Part shown: in pieces, positions 50,290 through 61,074 of the stretch | Layout: the number at the start of each line of letters is the position of its first letter | Numbering within the stretch: the first letter of the stretch is position 1 | Position numbers and translations under genes: made by a program | The notes under the pieces: model-generated | Seen by the model: the letters and a program-made list of their open reading frames with translations, nothing else | Told to the model about the DNA's origin: nothing | Databases searched by the model: none | NCBI GenBank assembly: GCA_948099385.1 | Contig: CANUEZ040000199.1 | Location: 3,482,001 to 3,546,000 of the forward strand | Length of the DNA stretch: 64,000 bases | Direction of reading: 5' to 3' | Source of the DNA: Fasciola hepatica | Lineage: Eukaryota; Platyhelminthes; Trematoda; Plagiorchiida; Fasciolidae

Positions 50290-51510
50290 TGTTTATTGTT
50301 CCCCGGAGCCTGTGTAATTCCCGTGGATAGCGCATATCTGATGAAGACTAGATCTCACTTCACGTTTGAAGCCTGCACTGTAATCGGTTCATCGATATAT
50401 TCACTGAATCGCAGAGCACTGATGGTCAGAATGGCATATGCTTTTCGACGATCACGGTTCTCACGACGATTCAATTTTTCCACTTTATTTTTGGTACTCG
50501 GAGACTTTAATTTTCCACCCTCGTTTTACTGTTTACTCGATGTTTCAGAAACCATCTCACGCGCATCAAGAACAGTCTAATAATTGCACCTGCCCTTCTT
50601 CGAGACTATTCTTCACTCCGTCTCAAATTCTTACAATGTAGTGCACACAAATACGCCCACGTCCTGAATATCACAGTCGCATATGGGAGGGATCTTTCTT
50701 CCTACTCCACTGAACCGGGTGTTAAATAGGGCAATTCAATTTTTCACAGTCTACCCCTAGCTTCATTTCTACAACCTCTCTCCTACCGACACACAATTAC
50801 CTCTTTATATCTAATCCGCCCCTCACCTTATTTCCATTGGTGGATTAAATGAACATGTGGGACACTTGGGGGATAGAGATGACTATTGTTTTACCACTCC
50901 GTTCCATTCCTATAACGAACTGCAGTGTGTTTAGGTGAAGGGGAGAACGAATAATCTAGTAATTAATTTGTGGCACGTGTGTGGCATTTCGTTATACTTC
51001 TTTGACCGAACAAACAATAACTGATCTGAATCATCGTTATGGAAACCAAACTAAGCAAACCAGTCATTTGGACAAACAATGAACAAGTGGAGAGCATTTG
51101 CTATGCTCAGTCCTCCTGACCTACATGACTGTACGCTCAGTGAACAAAACATCTTGATCCTTATTGTTTTCGTGATAGATCACCCGGACTACGGGATTGG
51201 GTATGGGGTTGATGCCAGTACGATTCCCGTAAACGCCTCACCAATATGAAACCGTTTTTCTTTCACATTGTGTACCACTATTGTTGCATTCAAGGTTGTT
51301 TATGCCCCGTTTCTGAAAATGAAAGGCTGAGTAGCTGATTGTTGGATGAGTGTTTTGTTGCACGGGTAATTATTCCAAATTATCTTAGCGTTCATTCCGG
51401 TCGTTTCGCGAAGGCTAAAATACAGTTTTCAACTGTGATGTCGGTGATGATTGCAGCAATTTCCCATGGTGATCTCAATGGCCACAACAACTACTCCTGG
51501 TTTTTGATTC
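50290..51510 (+). mobile_element. CR1-like element 3' region, copy 2
   Basis: DNA-level homology to 27380-28610 runs the whole length in the same orientation. The left part (50290-50853) and right part (51360-51510) are diverged, roughly 60-78% by eye, and the centre (50854-51359) is 99.4% identical. No long reading frame survives. Only the 3' part of the element is represented, as expected of a 5'-truncated insertion. Confidence 0.75.
50854..51359 (+). repeat. 506 bp high-identity block, copy 2
   Basis: This is the counterpart of 27959-28464, in the same orientation, ungapped, with three mismatches. Confidence 0.93.
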
Positions 51511-51778
51511 ACAGATAACAATAAAGTCGCCAGTCTTCTGCACGAACCTCTTTTTCGGTTACTCTAGATCCATATCATTTTCAAATTATGCCTGGATGCC
51601 CTAGTTCTTGGCATCCAGCCTCAGGTTTACCCCGATCCAGAGGGCTAGTGAAGCTCGAAATTCGGTTAAACTTACTCCCGTAATGCCGCAAAATATTCAA
51701 TTCTCCAATGCACTAGGTGAAGTTGGTTCAACTGGGGATTCAATGATAAGTTACAAAGCAGTAAAGATTGAGATGTGG

Positions 51779-51808
51779 TTATATATGTATATATATATAT
51801 ATATATAC
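51779..51808. repeat. (TA)n microsatellite
   Basis: About 30 bp of TA with one TG interruption. Confidence 0.9.
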
Positions 51809-51844
51809 TTGATTATCTCAAAATAACTTGGTTGACGTTTAGAT

Positions 51845-52025
51845 TTATGTGATACGACGACGATATTCCAAGTAGTCAAAAAGTCCTTGGTTTCTTTTTC
51901 ATTTTCGATAATTTTATTCTGATATTCTGCCTCTGGAATATGGACAGTGACAGCTGGGTGGGTTTTTTCAAGCAGCCTCGGTGAATACGGCACAATCAAT
52001 CTGCTATACATTCACTACATGTAGC
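51845..52025 (+). repeat. Local duplication R3, copy 1
   Basis: It is matched by 52430-52650 in the same orientation. The first ~95 bp (GACGATATTCCAAGTAGTCA, AAGTCCTTGGTTTC, CATTTTCGATAA, TGCCTCTGGAATA) is close to 90% identical. After an indel, a second part (around AATCTGCTATACATTCACTA) continues with more divergence. The copies are about 585 bp apart. Confidence 0.75.
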
Positions 52026-52429
52026 AGATAGGGAAATGCTGTGATAGAGGCGAGTGTATCGGGCTTATAAAACCAGAAAATATGGTACTTCACAACCACT
52101 CGCAAGAACAATATTGAATTTTCCCCATAGAATTCAGTAATTGAGGATAGGATATATATTGCTGCACTTGGACATGCATTGAAAGGAGCTTTTAATCAAC
52201 ATGACGTTGTTTAAAGGTGTACCGGAGAAAATGACAGGCAGTACGATAACCAATGAAATTACACACACAAGTGAGTAAACTTCGAATTGGTATAGGTAGA
52301 CACACGTAGAGACCTAAGGTGGAAGAAGTGAAATGTCAGTCTCCTTGCCTTGAAAAAAGTATCTTGCAAAGGACTGACGTTAACACTTTTACGGGAATCA
52401 TTACCAAACACAATATCGTCAGCGTGTTT

Positions 52430-52650
52430 ATGTGATGCGAGGACGATATTCCAAGTAGTCACAAAGTCCTTGGTTTCATTCATTTTCGATAAGTTTATTC
52501 TGAGATTTTGCCTCTGGAATAAAAAATTACTGTGTGGTTAAAAATACTTTTCTTGCAAAATGCACTCTGGTGATCACCTCGACCATTTCCTTCAATTTTC
52601 GGACAAATACCATAGTCAATTTGCTAGGTATTCTTTACTACACTTGACTG
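52430..52650 (+). repeat. Local duplication R3, copy 2
   Basis: This is the second copy of the 51845-52025 sequence. It carries about 40 bp more in the middle (52525-52600), so the copies differ by an insertion or deletion besides substitutions. Confidence 0.75.
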
Positions 52651-55479
52651 TCTCCAGGAATTACTGACCAAGTATTAAACTTTTACTAAGTCTAACAAAT
52701 GGTAGGTTGAACCAAATGTTAGAACTCATCGACCTCCCTTGGAAATCCAAGATTTACATAGCCTGGAAAATACTAGTTCAATTGGCAAAGAAATTTCGCA
52801 TCTGAATTGATCTAGGAGACTAAAACATTTCACCATTCTGGTCATCAATGAAAATCCCAAAATATGACTAGTCTTCACTCGTTTTCCTCTGTGTTTACTA
52901 CTAATAATAATGAAGGAGAAAAACTCGGTCCATATATGTGCGAAGCCTTATTTTGCTGTCCTTACCTATTCTTTGTCTGTTTCTACAATTCCTTTTGTGG
53001 ATTTTATAAAACAGGCCCCTTGATTTTAGACTTTCTCTGGTCCTCAGGCATCATACACGGGATTACGGTCGGAATGCTTGCCGTTTTATCCAATTTTCAT
53101 GAACAGTTATTTATTATTAAAAAACCACCGTTTTGCCTTAATTTGTAGACAGCTCTACTAACGTCACTTTCATTTTGGTGGTCTTGTGATGAAGCATCTC
53201 ACGAAATTTTAATTTGTTCACTTATCTGCCTAATTTCTGCCCACTTACTCGAACTACGTGTACATTGATTCGCATAGTTTCGGTACTAGAACGGAGGAAT
53301 AAACTGTAAGACAGCCGACTTTGGCAATAAAAAACGAAACATGTTTCATCGGTTTTATACCATTTATTCTACCAATGGGTTTTCCGTACAATTTAAACCT
53401 CAGCCTTTCCGTGGCCAAGATTCGTAGATCATTCAGATGAAATCATCATTGACTAGATTATCCCGAGCATAAAATGCGCTTCAACGGCTAAGCGATAAAA
53501 AAAGATTGTGGCTCGCTATTCACGTGAATCACATCAAGATACCTTATACCAGATAAATAAAGCTAAGCTATTCCTTTGACTTGACATTATTTTTGATTCA
53601 GACCTAGGAAACAGAAAGGATTGACTGACTCTCCTATTCCCAAAAACCCGACCAGTCGATGTCGACGCACAGAGGCTTATGATCGAACTAGGTTTCACCT
53701 AAAATTATGTTCAGAGCTATTGAATTCTAGATACCCGCATTTCTTCGCGTCATGTCACGGTAAAGTGCAAGAGATAACGGAACAGATCAAAATGGAGGGG
53801 ACATAGTTCAGACTGCACGATGTACTCGAATATTCAGTTTGTATTTCTCCGGGGTTGTGGCCAAAATGTAGATTCAATATGAGCAAGTGAATATATTACA
53901 AATTTTGGAAGATTCTATAGGCTGCCATCATATGAATTCCATTGCTCTTCTAATTTATCATCAGATTTTTTATTTGACCATGAAATCCAAAATAGCATCG
54001 GGATCGTCCTCAGGTTTCGTATTAGCAGAAAACCATGTGAAGAAAACAGCTGTATTCTAAATGCATCTATTAGCTATTAGCTAATGGTGAACAGGTGTAC
54101 TAGATGTGTTCTTGTGTCGGTGCCCGAATAGTGTACTATGACATCCTGACCAATGACAAGAAAACGTGGGTGGGACAACAAATCTACACGCACATGTTCA
54201 AATCTTCCTTTAAATAAACTGAAAGAATAATTTTATCCAGTTTCCAAAGCATCTGAACTGTGCTCCAAAGACACAATTGTTAATGACCCTAAAATAAGGG
54301 CACCATTTCTCTTTTTGGGAACAAACAGTACTACTCCATTGTTTGAGCTGACGAGGGCTACAGTGCGGCTCTCAGATTTTACTAACTGAAACACCTTAGG
54401 AATATCCTTGGCTGATCTGAAATAGCTAGTAAACGTTTTCCATTGAGGAAATTGAAAACATTTTTATGATATGGAAAAAACTTGGACGAGCTCGCGTTTA
54501 TGAGGAGTAAGTGATATATCTGAGTGAACATGATAGCTAAAATCTCCCATAGCAGGGCACCGATTCTGGTGGGTAATTTGATTTCCTTCCGAATTATTAT
54601 TAGCAAACTTAGGATCCACAACAACAGTACACTCGAAAGTCCTGAGTAGTACTGACTTTTGTAATTGAATTAACTTTATCTTTTCTTTTTTTGGCATCAA
54701 AGCGATGCAAACCTAAAGACATCAGTCAGCGAATTTGACTCATGATAGACATAAAGCAAATATGGATGAGAACAAAAGAGGCTGGTCGGCAGCAGTAGCA
54801 TTCAGAATAAGAAAACTGGAAAAATCAGGCCCGCTGTCTTTGCTGATATTTATCGATTTAAATTACGTGAAAGCTCGTCCCGCATGAAAGTACTGAGAAT
54901 CTTCCAGTCCGTCCAGAGTTCCATGTAACTTATGTAACAAATACATGGAATTAATTTGTTGGACAAAAAATTATCAAGCTCCTCGGCATCATGAGCTACG
55001 TAATTCGTAGAGAAAATGGTACGATAGCGAACAAGCTGGTATAAAGTAACTTAAACCTCTGGCTAATACACCTACAAGATGGGAATGAATATCTTCGGAA
55101 TAATGTTCTCCGTTATTGTTATGATCTACAAAAACAAAAAGCGCCTACCAGACACCCGCATGCGTCGGATTTGCTATGTTTACAGAATGAAAACAGTTTC
55201 TGAGTATATCAGATCCGAACCTTGTTCGGAGTTCATCAATAAAACAATAAGCCATTCATTGCGGATTCAAAAATATTCTTCCTTCTGTAAAAGAACTTGC
55301 CTTGAGAAAGGTTACTGGCGATACCCGAGGCTTCCGCTAGTTCAAAATCTCTACCAATAACTCTGTGTTTTGATGATAATCGCACCAAGAGTGAAGGTCG
55401 TCATGGACCGTACTTGACGTGAAGTATACTTTTGTAATTTTTAATTTCCTTCACCTTTTTCATTCATCCATTATATTGC
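52651..55479. other. No gene recognised
   Basis: Plus-strand ORFs at 52864-53148 (94 codons, hydrophobic) and 55079-55360 (93 codons, basic) are the longest. Neither has a recognisable motif or good splice pair. Confidence 0.4.
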
Positions 55480-55625
55480 AAAGCAGAAAAGGGGCTTTTT
55501 CAAAGAATGGTTGCCAAATGGGGAATTGTCTGGCAGTGGCGGGAATTGAACCCGAGTCCTAAATGTCCAAAGTCCACCGCCGGTCAATGCAATGAAACTG
55601 TTGCAGGGTTTTAGGCGTACCACTT
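55480..55625 (-). repeat. tRNA-derived SINE-like fragment
   Basis: On the minus strand GGACTCGGGTTCAATTCCCG followed by CCACTGCCA contains a perfect Pol III B box (GGTTCAATTCC). The T-arm pairs as CGGG-loop-CCCG. The preceding GGTGGACTTTGGACATTTAG resembles an anticodon arm. The 5' acceptor strand that should pair with CACTGCC is absent, so this is not an intact tRNA gene. A non-tRNA tail (GACAATTCCCC onward) follows, as in SINEs. Schistosomes are known to carry tRNA-derived SINEs of the Sm-alpha type, some with hammerhead ribozymes. I found no hammerhead core here. Confidence 0.5.
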
Positions 55626-56152
55626 TGAATGAAAGTCTTTGATCAATAGTTTCATTTCAAAGGTGATTGCAAGGCTTCCTTAATAAACGTACACAGGTGC
55701 ATTAGTTGCTTCTGCTCGTGTTCGGTGTTTTAAAGAAATCTTGTTTTTGAAATATTTTTAACTTCCGCCTTTTTTTACCAAAAGTAGTCCCGAATCCTGC
55801 TTTAGAGCTCTAATAAAATCCAAAACGTTCGAGGACATTAAAAGATCCCCTCAATACTCTGCCAATGACCATTTAATTTAAAGTAAAAATGTCATATCTG
55901 CTTTCATACAATTACCAAATTCATTTACTTATTGCTAGAGTAGATATTTATTTGAAGGTTTAAAGCCCTGTCAATTAGTGAACATGTGCAAAATATAATT
56001 TTATAACACTATTTGGATGACACCGTAGTATTTCGCTAGCGTCGACGATATTCAAGAATACCGATTGAAGAGTCGTCATCTATGACAGCTAGGCATGCTT
56101 GCCCGTCGGTCGAACAAAGTGTCATGAATCCCACACATTTCTCGGAGTGATT

Positions 56153-56156
56153 AATA

Positions 56157-56199
<43 letters not shown>
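56153..56199. repeat. (TA)n microsatellite
   Basis: About 47 bp of TA with one TG near the left end. Confidence 0.95.
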
Positions 56200-56201
<2 letters not shown>

Positions 56202-58240
56202 TAAGGATGAAGCTGGTTTAAATGGTGGCACAATGACCCATCCTGTGAAAAAGTCCTGAATTGGTGAGAGGTATTCGCTTGGATTTACCGCGATGATGAC
56301 GGGAAGTAAAAGAGGTCCATATCAAACGATTCATTGTATTCTTTCGCTTCTCTTTTCGCGGTTTCGAATGGCACAGTGCAAGAGAACAATCACCATTAGG
56401 ATCAACTGAAATTTTCAGAAGTGACTATTCATCGATCAGTTGTGCATTCAATGTCTCTCATTTTCTCATATCACTTTTCGTGAAAACAAACTTTTTCCGA
56501 TGATCGTCTTTCTCGTTTTTGAGCAGAACTTCTTCTGAGGTGTTTCTTATCCAGTATCGAAGGCGAGAATTCTCGATTGTTGCATGTTGACTGGACAATT
56601 GCAATCGATGAATGGGCGCTTTTGTTCATCGTTAACAAAAACGACAACTGATGCGTCAATCTACACAGGCAAGGAAACAAAGACGAATGTACGGATTCAG
56701 CACACGATAAATCGGTTGAAAGCGGCTGTACACGACGTTTCATGTTCAGATAAATATGGCTCAATTTGTTTATACCCAGAAAGGACTAAACTGACACTGC
56801 ACTTCGAGCATCTTTTCACGTTGATGGCCTACAATTCAGCCTGAATCACGGGAAGGAAACGTTGTTCAGTACGATACTGCAAATAACGTTTGTGCATGTT
56901 AATCTTTTTGAACAATAGTATCAGTCCACATGATAGTCTGACCCATTCTAACTTGCAAAACCCTTATTTATCATTAGTGTTATGCGGTAGAAAAACGTGG
57001 AATGTCTTTTCATTATTGAAAAAACTTTTAATCATCGTTAAACAAATGCCCTCACATTCATCCCTGCAACCATTTTCCAGTAAAAATAGAACAAACCCGA
57101 AGAGAAATAATTTTTCGTTCGTATATATATGAACATTCAGTAGTCTCTGTGAGGTAGCCACCCTTCTGAATGAGATAACCTCTCTGCAAGAAAACGTTTT
57201 TTCACAGAAGACTTCCACTATGTAATATACCCATCAGAACCGAACAAGAAACACTTTCATTAGGAATTTCTCCCTGGAGAAGAAACATTTTGTAGTTAGA
57301 TATGATGATTTCCTTTCTTGATCACAATTGGCCCTAGAGATATGGTATCGGTTTTCTTGTCCGTTACCACATTTGACCCACTGGACATTTAGGTGATTCT
57401 TCATTCCAAGTCTCACAGTCTGGTTGGTGGCTATCGCTAATAGTTTAGTGGACCCTGAGGCTATGAACGTTGCTTTAGCCCATCAATTCGTGCGGGAACA
57501 TACAACAGAATAATTCAGAATTACTAGACCTCTGGGTTTGGTGAGTTCTAATCATGTTGACCGAGGTTTATATGGGTCACTCAGCAATAATGGTAAATTT
57601 ATTCGGTTGTTTCTTTGATTGGGGTGAGAGCATTTGTGTCTCGTGCCAAGACATTGAAATTGTTCACCTGTCAACTTGACCCGGACACTGATGAAATGAA
57701 CAGCAACCACGATGCTGGTAAGCCGGGTTTGTCAATTGTTTTTATGAATTTAGAGATCACATATCACAACATGACGAGTCGAGCAGAGCATTCAATGTTA
57801 CCGACAGAGGACTGTTTTTTGAAGCCTGCCATACAGTAGATGTGGACAAGTGGGCCAAATATATCATAGCATGAAGAAAGCAATAGATAGGTTGACGGTG
57901 ATGTGCTGCACTACATCCGATGGAACATTAAAGCCGTTACCCACTGGCAAAGAAGACAATTCGAGATTAGTCGAATGTCGACCGTGAATTAGAATTGATA
58001 GGAAGTAAAGGTAGCAATGGTTGGCTGAAAAGCCGGAGAAGTGCACTGGCTTCTGAGGACCGAACACATTTTATTGCTGAATAATTGCGATGAGGCTTCG
58101 ATGATATATTAGCAATACATTGATATCATTCCCCTTGTGACATCCAATGTGTATGTGGAAATGGTGTGGCTCGATTCAATAGACGAAGCATATTCGCTAA
58201 GGCAATCGTAATTATATTTTGTAAAAAACAACCCAAAAGT
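56200..58240. other. No gene recognised
   Basis: ORFs up to 97 codons exist on both strands (for example 56471-56764 minus and 56584-56844 plus) but they overlap each other and show no motif. Confidence 0.4.
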
Positions 58241-58244
58241 TATA

Positions 58245-58765
58245 TTCATCATCATCATCATCATCATCATCGCACTGCATTAAACTTCAGCGCGAGCCCC
58301 ACTGACCACTGCCTTCCTCATCATGTTCCGAATAGAAACAAAAAGAATAATTATATACAAGATGGAAAACGAGTGGAACTACACAGGTGGGTAAAGGCAA
58401 TACCGTCCCAGCAGCCAACACACGGAATACACAGTCTTACTGTACAAACACACATTGATCAATCATTCTGATTTGACAGAAAGTGACAACGCGATCGTCA
58501 CTGCCCTCGGTTCACTGCCATATTTTTCAGTGTCTCCAGTCAACTGGCTGAGGAAATATTTTAACTCTAATCACGTTCAACTGATACACCTACTTTTCCT
58601 ACGTTCGATGTACATTTCCACATTCCCCGCTGTCATGTCATCCGTTGACTTCAGTCCATAGGAGGAAAGCTGTGATAGAATATCCTCTGAACGAGTAACC
58701 AACACTCGATCTCTGACCTCAGCATTGGTCACCCGGTCATTCCACCCAATCTTACTACTAAAAGG
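58245..58765 (-). mobile_element. RTE-like retrotransposon, copy C (5'-truncated)
   Basis: The minus strand starts at KIGWNDRVTNAEVRDRVLV (about 58750-58690), the C-terminal block of the copy A/B family. It continues through DMTAGNVEMYIERRKSRCIS and a 3' untranslated region nearly identical to that of copy B (61120-61600). It ends in a (GAT)8-type tail, seen as TCATCATCA on the plus strand at 58247-58271. Short tandem repeats at the 3' end are typical of RTE elements. The upstream boundary at about 58765 abuts a Penelope-like fragment, so the copy is 5'-truncated or interrupted there. Confidence 0.85.
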
Positions 58766-59020
58766 ACACTTCATCAATGAATGCACAGCTCACCATCTGA
58801 GGCCAAATGGAACCCAAACTCCACAACTGTATGGCTTACCGAAACTACACAAACGCGGAGTGCCACTTCGACCACTACTATCTATGACAAATTCAGCACA
58901 AATCGTGCTGATGTTGCAACTCTGGTTTTACTTTTCAAGGTCATTTCGGGAAAAGCACGTTTCACTCTTTTAGATTACACCAGTTTCAAATGTCATTCGC
59001 TTTCAGGTTACATCAAATAG
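58766..59020 (+). mobile_element. Penelope-like RT fragment
   Basis: The plus strand reads GHFINECTAHHLRPNGTQTP then QLYGLPKLHKRGVPLRPLLS, the well-conserved YGLPK-HK-PLRP-S block of Penelope-like reverse transcriptases, better preserved than in the relic at 39790-41294. After SMTNSAQ the frame shifts (RADVATLVLL) and the signal fades by about 59000. It directly abuts the truncated end of RTE copy C. Confidence 0.72.
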
Positions 59021-59398
59021 GCTCCGTGGAATTTATAACGTGGGTCCCTTGATATTTGAATTATTTTTCCGTAATTATTGATTTTTTCTGGGCAAGCAAT
59101 AGCCGTAACCTGTTGGTAGTGATAATGGGTTCCTTCTATAAGCAAGCTAACGTCTTGTTAACTTGCAATGTGTTTTATACATAATACTTTCTTGCATACC
59201 GTATGCAGACATGTGCACCGATAATGAGTTGAATTTTCACAGCTGAGTTTTGCTCAACATCTGCAGCAACTGTCATTAACCCGTACCATAAACAAGCTAA
59301 TGAAATTCAGTTCTTTTGCCGCATTCGATCTACACTTTCAATTAAAAAGAAGACATTTTGCAAACCAAACTCCTTCACACTTCTACCTCCCATTGCAG

Positions 59399-59510
59399 AA
59401 AAGGGGTTCATGATCGCAGTCTTGAATCGAACAACGCTTCGCTAACAGTCAGAAAACCAGTGTCCAGCAAAAGAGATGTTTTTGCGAACCTGCAGAGTGC
59501 AAAGTACAGA
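59399..59510 (+). CDS. Candidate 112 bp exon
   Basis: It lies between a strong acceptor (CTTCTACCTCCCATTGCAG) and a GTGAGG donor at 59511. The open frame encodes about 37 polar residues (DRSLESNNASLTVRKPVSSK, RDVFANLQSAKYR). Both splice signals are good and the composition is protein-like, but the exon is short and no partner exon or family was found. A chance arrangement is possible. Confidence 0.2.
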
Positions 59511-61074
59511 GTGAGGAACGATCAAGGAGGAATCACAACACCGTGGGTTATGTTGGCGGTTGGACCATGAACAGCATGAATCGGAGTGACGAAACAAAAT
59601 TGATGAATGCCAGACATGAATATAGGGGCATCACAGTATTGTTAGTTGGTAATTTATCGCCGAAAATGATACAATCATGGTATGTTTTGGCTTCAGGTTC
59701 TAAACGCGTTTCCGTTGGGTATAACTTGTATCACCGATATCAAAAGTACAAAGCAATAGAGCGTTCCATTAAACCATGAGAAAACCCTAGTTCAAGATGC
59801 CGTAAAATCACCATGACATTAGACTTAATCTACTAAAGTGATTTCCAATTCCGGTAAGGTTTATCTAGCATGTAAAAGGTGTTGTCTGGAGTAAGAATTT
59901 CTTTACAACAATACTACGCAATGGTGCAGCATTACTTAGAGTGTCGTTGAATATGCATCAAATTTCTCTGGTACGTAAACAGCATTCATTCTCATCGCCA
60001 GTTTATCAATCAAGGGTGGAGTGCGCGATGCAACCATAACATGTCATTAAGTAGCGTGTTATTAAGGTGAGGAGTTACAGAAGGTTATGTGTGGTGGTGA
60101 ATATCAGTCCGACAAATCGTGAATGAGGCATTTAAGCAAAATATGTTACGCAACTGATGCTTCCTTGTATTGTATTTTGACCTCATGTCACCCTCGCTCT
60201 TACCATCTTCTTTCTTGCATCTCTAAAGTGATCTTCATTGATTTTTATTTCCACGGAGTGAGGAGTTCTTGCTGTTCATCTGTCCACTCCCAAAAATCAA
60301 CATACAGATAACGAATCAGTGATCATACTGGTTCAGCCCTCCCTGATTCCGACATTATCGTGATATTTTATTCACACAGACGATATTTCCCCTGTATAGT
60401 ATGAAGTTTGTGTAGTCGACTAAAATGTGGGTTGACAACGGATGAGTGCACTTTAAATAAGTGGCCGATTTCATTGCTGATCACATTATTCCTCTTGCTT
60501 TATTGAAGACTAGCCATTTATCACACACGGGCCATTTATCGTTTCCACACAATTGATTCTCATCGGAATCACTTGTCGAAGCACAACAAGCAATAATGAG
60601 AGTCTGACACCCGAGAAGGAAAATCGCCCGCCTTGAGATCCGTAATAGTTGGTGTGGAAACCAATGGGAAATTCATACGATCAACACACAACAACGAAAT
60701 CGTTCCACATACCCAAGCTCTGCTTATATTGGCCTTGTGCACTTGTTCATTCAGTAAAAATACAATGAACACTGCTGTATATCACGGAGGTTAGGAAAGC
60801 AATGTACCAACCTTCTCAGTCAGTGTCAAGGAACCTTGAAGGAATAAATTATATCCCTTGAATAATGAAGCCAAAAATCACACTCGAATACATAGACTAA
60901 AAGAGAACATTGTGGCTATAACTACCCTGGTATGCACCATTTTACCTCTTGTTGGCAATACTTTACGAGGTTTATTTCATCCGTGCTGGTTTTTTTTTCA
61001 GAGTTTGAGTTTAGCACCAGTCTAAGTCACAAAAATCCCAGCAACCAGAGAGAATTTTGGGGTTTGCACTTTTT
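59511..61074. other. No gene recognised
   Basis: Short ORFs only. The minus strand near 60611-60772 has a protein-like frame (RAWVCGTISLLCVDRMNFPL) after a GCAG acceptor, but its donor is weak and no family was recognised. Confidence 0.35.

Noticed and set aside
54341..54380. CTGACGAG, the start of a hammerhead ribozyme core
   Set aside because: The required GAAA and paired stems do not follow at the right spacing. The same holds for the other CTGATGA/CTGACGA matches I looked at.
58247..58271. Short (TCA)n repeat as a possible CRISPR-like or coding His tract
   Set aside because: It is the GAT-repeat tail of the minus-strand RTE copy C. The poly-His frame on the plus strand is an artefact.
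60611..60772. Minus-strand protein-like frame after a GCAG acceptor
   Set aside because: The possible donor (CTCGG|GTGTCA) is weak, the frame is short, and neither family nor partner exon was found.
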